From Methylophilales bacterium BACL14 MAG-120910-bin43 (GTDB taxonomy: Bacteria > Pseudomonadota > Gammaproteobacteria > Burkholderiales > Methylophilaceae), in the NCBI GenBank assembly GCA_905181685.1, contig CAJIYK010000004.1:121337-164723 (forward strand): a DNA stretch of 43,387 nt. Direction: 5' to 3'. The notes beneath the pieces are model-generated. The model was not told the origin of the DNA. It did not search any database and saw only the letters and a list, made by a program, of their open reading frames with translations. Shown here one piece after another: positions 39,611 to 43,387 of the stretch. A program made the translations under genes and the position numbers. The stretch's first letter is position 1. Every line of letters begins with the position of its first letter.

Positions 39611-40651
39611 ATGAAAAAAATAAATTTTTTTACCTTTTGTCTTGCAATGATTATGGGAATATTAAGTAATATTTCTTCTGCGAATGATAAAAAAGTTGGC
39701 ATTTTTTATGATGAAAGATTTCTGTTGCACGACACAGGTCCAAATCATCCAGAAAATCCTGAACGTTTAATTCCTGTCATTCGTGATCTTAAAAATAATG
39801 ATCAAATAACATTAAATACCATTTGGCCTAATTTTGAAGCAGCAACTACTGGAGGAATTAAGTTTAGCTCATTCAAAGGAATATATTGAGCTAGTAGATA
39901 GGCAAGTTTCTCAATTAAACAACAATATGAGCCTTATTTAAGTACTGGCGATACCCCTATTTCCAAAGATTCCAATCTTGTCGCAAAATTAGCTGTAGGG
40001 GCAGGTCTAGAAGCCGTTGATCAAATAATGGCTGGTAATTTATCCTCTGCATTCGCGCTAGTCAGGCCTCCTGGGCATCATGCATCATCCTCAATGGGGA
40101 TGGGTTTTTGTGTTTATAACAGCATTGCTGTTGTCGCAAGATACTTACAAAAGAAATATGGATTAGAGAGAATTCTTATTGTCGATTTTGATGTTCATCA
40201 TGGGAATGGAACACAAGATATATTTTATGAAGATAATCGTTTTTTACTTTAGTGTTCATCAACATCCTTTTTACCCTAAAGCTGGTCGCCCAAGTGAAAC
40301 AGGTAATGGTGAAGGTAAAGGATTTACATTAAATGTAGAGCTTCCTAAGGTTCAGGGAATAATGAATTATTAGATGCTTTAATAACAACTTAAGACCAGC
40401 TATGGATAATTTAACCAGAATTTATTCTTGTCTCTGCTGGCTTTGATGCTCACTAGGGAGATTTATTAGGGCAGTTAAATTACACTGTCAAGTGGCTATA
40501 AAGAGGTTGCTTTCATGATTAAAGATATTGCTCAAAAATATGCTCAGGACGAACTTTATATGCTTGAGGGCGGATATGTTGAAGAAATATTTCTAATTCA
40601 GTTAATGAAATATTAGATGTTCTAATAAAAAAAACTATTAGTATTAATTAA
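39611..40651 (+). pseudogene. Exported histone-deacetylase-family (acetylpolyamine-amidohydrolase-like) gene, heavily broken
   Basis: The start has a signal peptide (MKKINFFTFCLAMIMGILSN, ISSA) followed by VGIFYDERFLLHDTGPNHPE. Later pieces in changing frames give SKDSNLVAKLAVGAGLEAVD, ALVRPPGHHASSSMGMGFCV, YNSIAVVARYLQKKYGLERI, LIVDFDVHHGNGTQDIFYED, SVHQHPFYPKAGRPSETGNG, ILVSAGFDAH and MIKDIAQKYAQDELYMLEGG. The zinc ligands (DFDVHH, GFDAH) and the RPPGHH active site are visible. Frame changes occur near 39880, 39935, 40248, 40360 and after 40400, and in-frame stops appear (for example after GFDAH). This many defects suggests a true pseudogene, though sequencing error cannot be excluded. Exported HDAC-like enzymes are uncommon. 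Confidence 0.78.
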
Positions 40652-40663
40652 GTAAAAGATTAT

Positions 40664-40739
40664 GGGGGATTAGCTCAGTTGGTAGAGCAGTTGACTCTTA
40701 ATCAATTTGTCGCGAGTTCGAACCTCGCATCCCCTACCA
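40664..40739 (+). tRNA. tRNA-Lys (anticodon CUU)
   Basis: GGGGGAT pairs with ATCCCCT (one G.U at the end), the D arm is TAGCTCAGTTGGTAGAGCA, the anticodon stem GTTGA/TCAAT encloses CTCTTAA (anticodon CTT), the T arm is CGCGAGTTCGAACCTCGC-like, and ACCA ends the gene. Confidence 0.94.
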
Positions 40740-40740
40740 A

Positions 40741-41245
40741 TTAGTCTATATCTGCTGCGAGATCTGAATATTCAGACTCTAAGATTCCAATAATTTCATG
40801 CTCTCCACAAAGCAGTCCGGGTTCAAAAACAATCTTAAAATAATAATTTTCTTCAATAAACTTATAATCACCTTCATATTTACAAGCACCGCCTAATCCT
40901 GTGACAGGTAAACTTAAACTCCACCCGACCTTGGTTGCTAATTCATAAGTCCCTGGTTTAACTGTGGTTTGAATTTTTGTACTATAGGAGAGCTCCCCTA
41001 CTTCATCATCATCAACATATAACTCAACATCTTGACCAATGGTCAAAGGATCAGCTGGCCTAACAAAATATAAATTTATTTGATCTACTTTAACTTCTTT
41101 AAATTCATTGGCCTCATTAGATATTCATCTTATTTTCTTCTTTGTCATCACCAAGTGGATCAGTGATATTTTTGATGGATTCACAGCCACCCAAAAATAA
41201 ACAAAGAGGCAATAAAAAAGCAATCGTAACTTTAGAGATTTTCAT
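40741..41245 (-). CDS. DUF2846-like lipoprotein (one frame slip)
   Basis: The upstream frame (start 41245) gives a lipoprotein signal MKISKVTIAFLLPLCLFLGG ending at Cys21 and SIKNITDPLGDDKEENK. It stops near 41117. The adjacent frame continues NEANEFKEVKVDQINLYFVR, PADPLTIGQDVELYVDDDEV, KIQTTVKPGTYELATKV and CKYEGDYKFIEENYYFKIVF to the TAA at 40741-40743. The order of strands (YFVRP, a short beta-hairpin naming a value, then TxVxPGTY) is that of DUF2846/PEGA-like periplasmic lipoproteins. Total is about 167 residues. Confidence 0.62.
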
Positions 41246-41304
41246 GTTTAATCCAAGACAAAATTAATATTTAATCCTACGCTTAATGATTCAGATCAAC
41301 AATC

Positions 41305-41886
41305 TTATATCTTGAATATAAGAAGAAAAAAGATAATTAATAAAACCATACCCCAAACAAGTTTACCCATGTGCTTTCTGATTAAATCATCTGCCTGCTT
41401 TCCAAACATAATGACAAACAATGCAACTAAGTAAAACCTAGCGCCTCTCCCTATAATTGAAGCCAAGAATAAACGGCAGGATTGGCATTAAGAGAGCGCC
41501 TCCTGCAATCGTAAATACTTTATAAGGTATAGGTGAAAATCCAGCAATAAATATAGCCCAGAAACCCCACTCCTCAAACCACATCACTGCCCTTTCGTAG
41601 GCTGGCATATATCCCCAATCATATAAATAAGGCTCAATAAATCCAAACGCATAAACACCTATGAGGTAACCGATAATACCCCCAAGGACTGAACCAACCG
41701 TTGTAATAAGGGCAAACTCTCCATGCTTTTGTTGGGTTTCGATAAGCACATGGGTAACAACATCACATCGGGTGGAATTGGAAAAAAAGAAGACTCTGAG
41801 ACACTTAAAAGAAATAAATAATATTTAGCTTTTGCATGGCTTGCTAGCTTTAAGACGTACTCATATAACTCTAGAAATTTATGCAT
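41305..41886 (-). CDS. YqaA/DedA-family membrane protein (two frame slips)
   Basis: The corrected product of about 193 residues begins MHKFLELYEYVLKLASHAKA, then SVSESSFFPIPPDVMLLPM, VGSVLGGIIGYLIGVYAFGF, EEWGFWAIFIAGFSPIPYKV, FTIAGGALLMPILPFIL and ends SIIGRGARFYLVALFVIMFG, QADDLIRKHMGKLVWGMVLL. These are the signatures of the DedA-like (SNARE-associated/VTT) YqaA group, thought to act in lipid flipping or membrane homeostasis. Slips lie near 41740 and 41470. It begins 5 bases after the MFS gene stop and is likely co-transcribed with it. Confidence 0.8.
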
Positions 41887-41891
41887 ATAAC

Positions 41892-43134
41892 CTATTTAGC
41901 TTTTGATGAAAAATATGTAGCTATTAGAGATATTATAGCGGCAAGTGCTAGGTAATAACCCACGTAATGCACACCAAAATTACTCGAGAGCCAGAGTGCG
42001 ATAAATGGAGCAAATGAAGCTCCCACAATGCCAGCGAAATTAAATGATAAAGATGAGCCTGTGTACCTTACATTCGTCGGATAAAGTTCTGATAGGATAG
42101 TCCCTAAAGGACCATAGGTAAATCCCATTAAAGCCATCCCTATAGAAAGAGTTAAAAGAAGGCTGGTATCTAGTAATGGGCCAAGTGCCATTCCGAATAA
42201 AATAATGCCCAGTGATGCCATAATTAAAATTAACTTTCTTCCATAGCGGTCAGCAAGAACTGCTGAAATAGGAATAAATACAGCAAAGAGTAGAACAGAT
42301 TCAATTTGATTGCCTAAAAAATCTTCACGATTAATATTTAGGTCTGTAATCGCCCAACTCGCAATATAAACAGTCATTAAGTAAAACAGTACGAACGTTG
42401 CTAATGCGATAAATGTTCCTAGAATCATGGGTGTCCTATAATTCTTAAACACCTCAACAAATGGAACAGCTATAGGTTTTTTTATTCTTTTGGTTCTCTA
42501 TAAATTCTGGCGTTTCTAATATTGTTAGCCTCACATATAGACCAATTAAAATTAGAACAGAGCTCAAGAGAAAAGGTATTCTCCAGCCATAATCAAAGAA
42601 TTCAGCTTCCGTCATTGTGCTCGATAAGTATAGAAAAATACCGCCTGAGAGGATCAGTCCGATGGGAGCCCCTAACTGAGGGAACATGCCATACCAAGCT
42701 TTTTTCTCAGGAGGGGCATTCTCAACAGCTAGTAAAACGGCACCACCCCACTCTCCTCCCAGACCAAAGCCTTGACCAAAACGACAAATAACTAAAAGAA
42801 TCGGGGCAAAAATACCAATGGATTGATATGTTGGGAGTAAGCCAATCGCAACGGTTGAAACACCCATGGTGAGTAATGCAGCTACTAGGGTTGTTTTTCT
42901 ACCAATACGATCACCAAAGTGACCAAAGAATGCAGAACCTAATGGCCTCGCAAAGAAGGCAACAGCAAAGGTGGCAAGTGATTGGAGCATTTCTGTTGAC
43001 TGAGTTGATGCAGCAAAAAAAAGTGAGGGAAATACTAAAACAGCTGCGTTTGCATAAATATAAAAATCAAAGAATTCAATAGTGGTGCCTGCCAAACTTG
43101 CGAACTAAACTTTAGCAGGAGAATTTTTTTTCAT
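41892..43134 (-). CDS. MFS transporter, metabolite:H+ symporter (MHS) type (early stop and one frame slip)
   Basis: The product would be a twelve-helix importer of organic acids or compatible solutes. Family marks are FASLAGTTIEFFDFYIYANA, VAFFARPLGSAFFGHFGDRI and GRKTT (the MFS loop 2-3), RFGQGFGLGGEWGGAVLLAV, YGWRIPFLLSS, and in the second half ADRYGRKLILIMASLG plus ELYPTNVRYTGSSLSFN. The probable ATG at 43134 is followed by a TAG at codon 10 (in V-stop-FASLAG), where relatives have a sense codon, and the frame slips near 42455-42480. The start overlaps the end of the MEKHLA gene by 23 bases. The specific substrate cannot be read. Confidence 0.8.
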
Positions 43135-43387
43135 AATTTATTGATTTATATATGATGACGGCTTGTCCGATTTTGATTGATTCTTTATCAACGATATTCC
43201 AAATGGTGGCATCTTCAATCTGAAATAACTCTCCATCAGAGGCTACACGAATACCCTTATAGTTCTCTATAAAGCCATGAGAGTTTACTTGATTTAATAA
43301 CTCATTTCTTTCTTTTTGTTCAGATTCTGGAGCCGTCATTGTCGTTGGTTGACCTATCACTTGATCTAAGGTCACTTTAAAAAGTGA
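43112..43387 (-). CDS. MEKHLA-domain protein (5' end beyond the window)
   Basis: The visible part starts at the right edge with SLFKVTLDQVIGQPTTMTAP, then ERNELLNQVNSHGFIENYKG and IRVASDGELFQIEDATIWNI, VDKESIKIGQAVIIYK. This is the C-terminal part of a MEKHLA domain, a PAS-like module; its (V/I)W(N)(I/L) core and IEDAT are diagnostic to me. The bacterial proteins are single-domain and their ligand is unknown. It is upstream of, and overlaps, the MFS transporter, so a role connected with its substrate is plausible (inference). Confidence 0.72.
   Translation of the reverse strand, partial: SLFKVTLDQVIGQPTTMTAPESEQKERNELLNQVNSHGFIENYKGIRVASDGELFQIEDATIWNIVDKESIKIGQAVIIYKSINYEKKFSC

Noticed and set aside
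42522-43082. Plus-strand open frames opposite the MFS gene
   Set aside because: They lie antisense to clear MFS motifs and are rich in Gln/Ser typical of shadows of hydrophobic genes.

Overview
The window reads as a chromosomal segment of an AT-rich, free-living-type Gammaproteobacterium. ZipA next to smc and ligA is the strongest taxonomic hint, because ZipA is a gammaproteobacterial division protein. The short intergenic gaps, low GC, a general porin and many small secreted or membrane proteins would fit a marine lineage (SUP05/Thioglobaceae-like or similar), but that finer placement is a guess from gene content and not a measured result. Three isolated tRNA genes are present (Glu-UUC, Ala-GGC, Lys-CUU). 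I see no rRNA, CRISPR array, transposase, integrase or phage structural gene.

Layout. 1-7.6 kb: cyclopropane-fatty-acid-type methyltransferase (cut by the left edge), a YbdG-type MscS channel, small envelope proteins, a well-expressed-looking porin, a secreted beta-propeller protein and a ferric-reductase-like membrane protein. 7.6-8.4 kb: a gene-poor stretch ending at tRNA-Glu. 8.4-14.1 kb: glutamate decarboxylase followed by small exported proteins (DUF3313-like, glycine-zipper lipoprotein, PepSY, MORN-type, SYLF/Ysc84). 14.1-17.5 kb: a tight minus-strand operon dhaL-dhaK-DUF6356-DASS transporter. 17.5-22.5 kb: small membrane and zinc-ribbon proteins, an MDR dehydrogenase, DUF6607, a tautomerase, an SDR, DUF4345 and a flavin-nucleotide oxidase. 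22.8-27.5 kb: panB, 5-formyl-THF cyclo-ligase, gamma-glutamyltransferase, a lipoprotein methyltransferase, tRNA-Ala and queF. 27.6-35.1 kb: housekeeping operon smc-zipA-ligA-TPR protein. 35.1-38.5 kb: a mosaic island with a flavin monooxygenase, a broken EamA transporter, a displaced 3' fragment of the TPR gene and a second, intact EamA transporter. 38.6-43.4 kb: an outer-membrane beta-barrel, a secreted histone-deacetylase-like gene (heavily broken), tRNA-Lys, a DUF2846-like lipoprotein, and a MEKHLA-MFS-YqaA operon running off the right edge.

A dominant property of this sequence is that about half of the recognisable genes need one or more single-base frame corrections to give the family-consistent protein, including smc, which is rarely dispensable. 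Many of the slips lie in or beside short homopolymers. Residual indel errors in the assembly are the simplest reading. The coordinates below therefore span the whole locus for such genes and the text says where the frame changes. EamA copy 1, the TPR fragment and the deacetylase gene look more like real decay.

The most interesting biological signals are: (1) the TPR/EamA mosaic, whose duplicated parts differ mostly at synonymous positions, pointing to recombination with a diverged allele and not to recent local duplication; (2) a PanB that carries glycine at the position of the second magnesium-binding aspartate; (3) a DhaKL pair without the PTS donor DhaM, co-transcribed with DUF6356 and an anion symporter; and (4) a clean set of palindromes and repeats in promoter regions (cfa/mscS, panB, OMP/HDAC).
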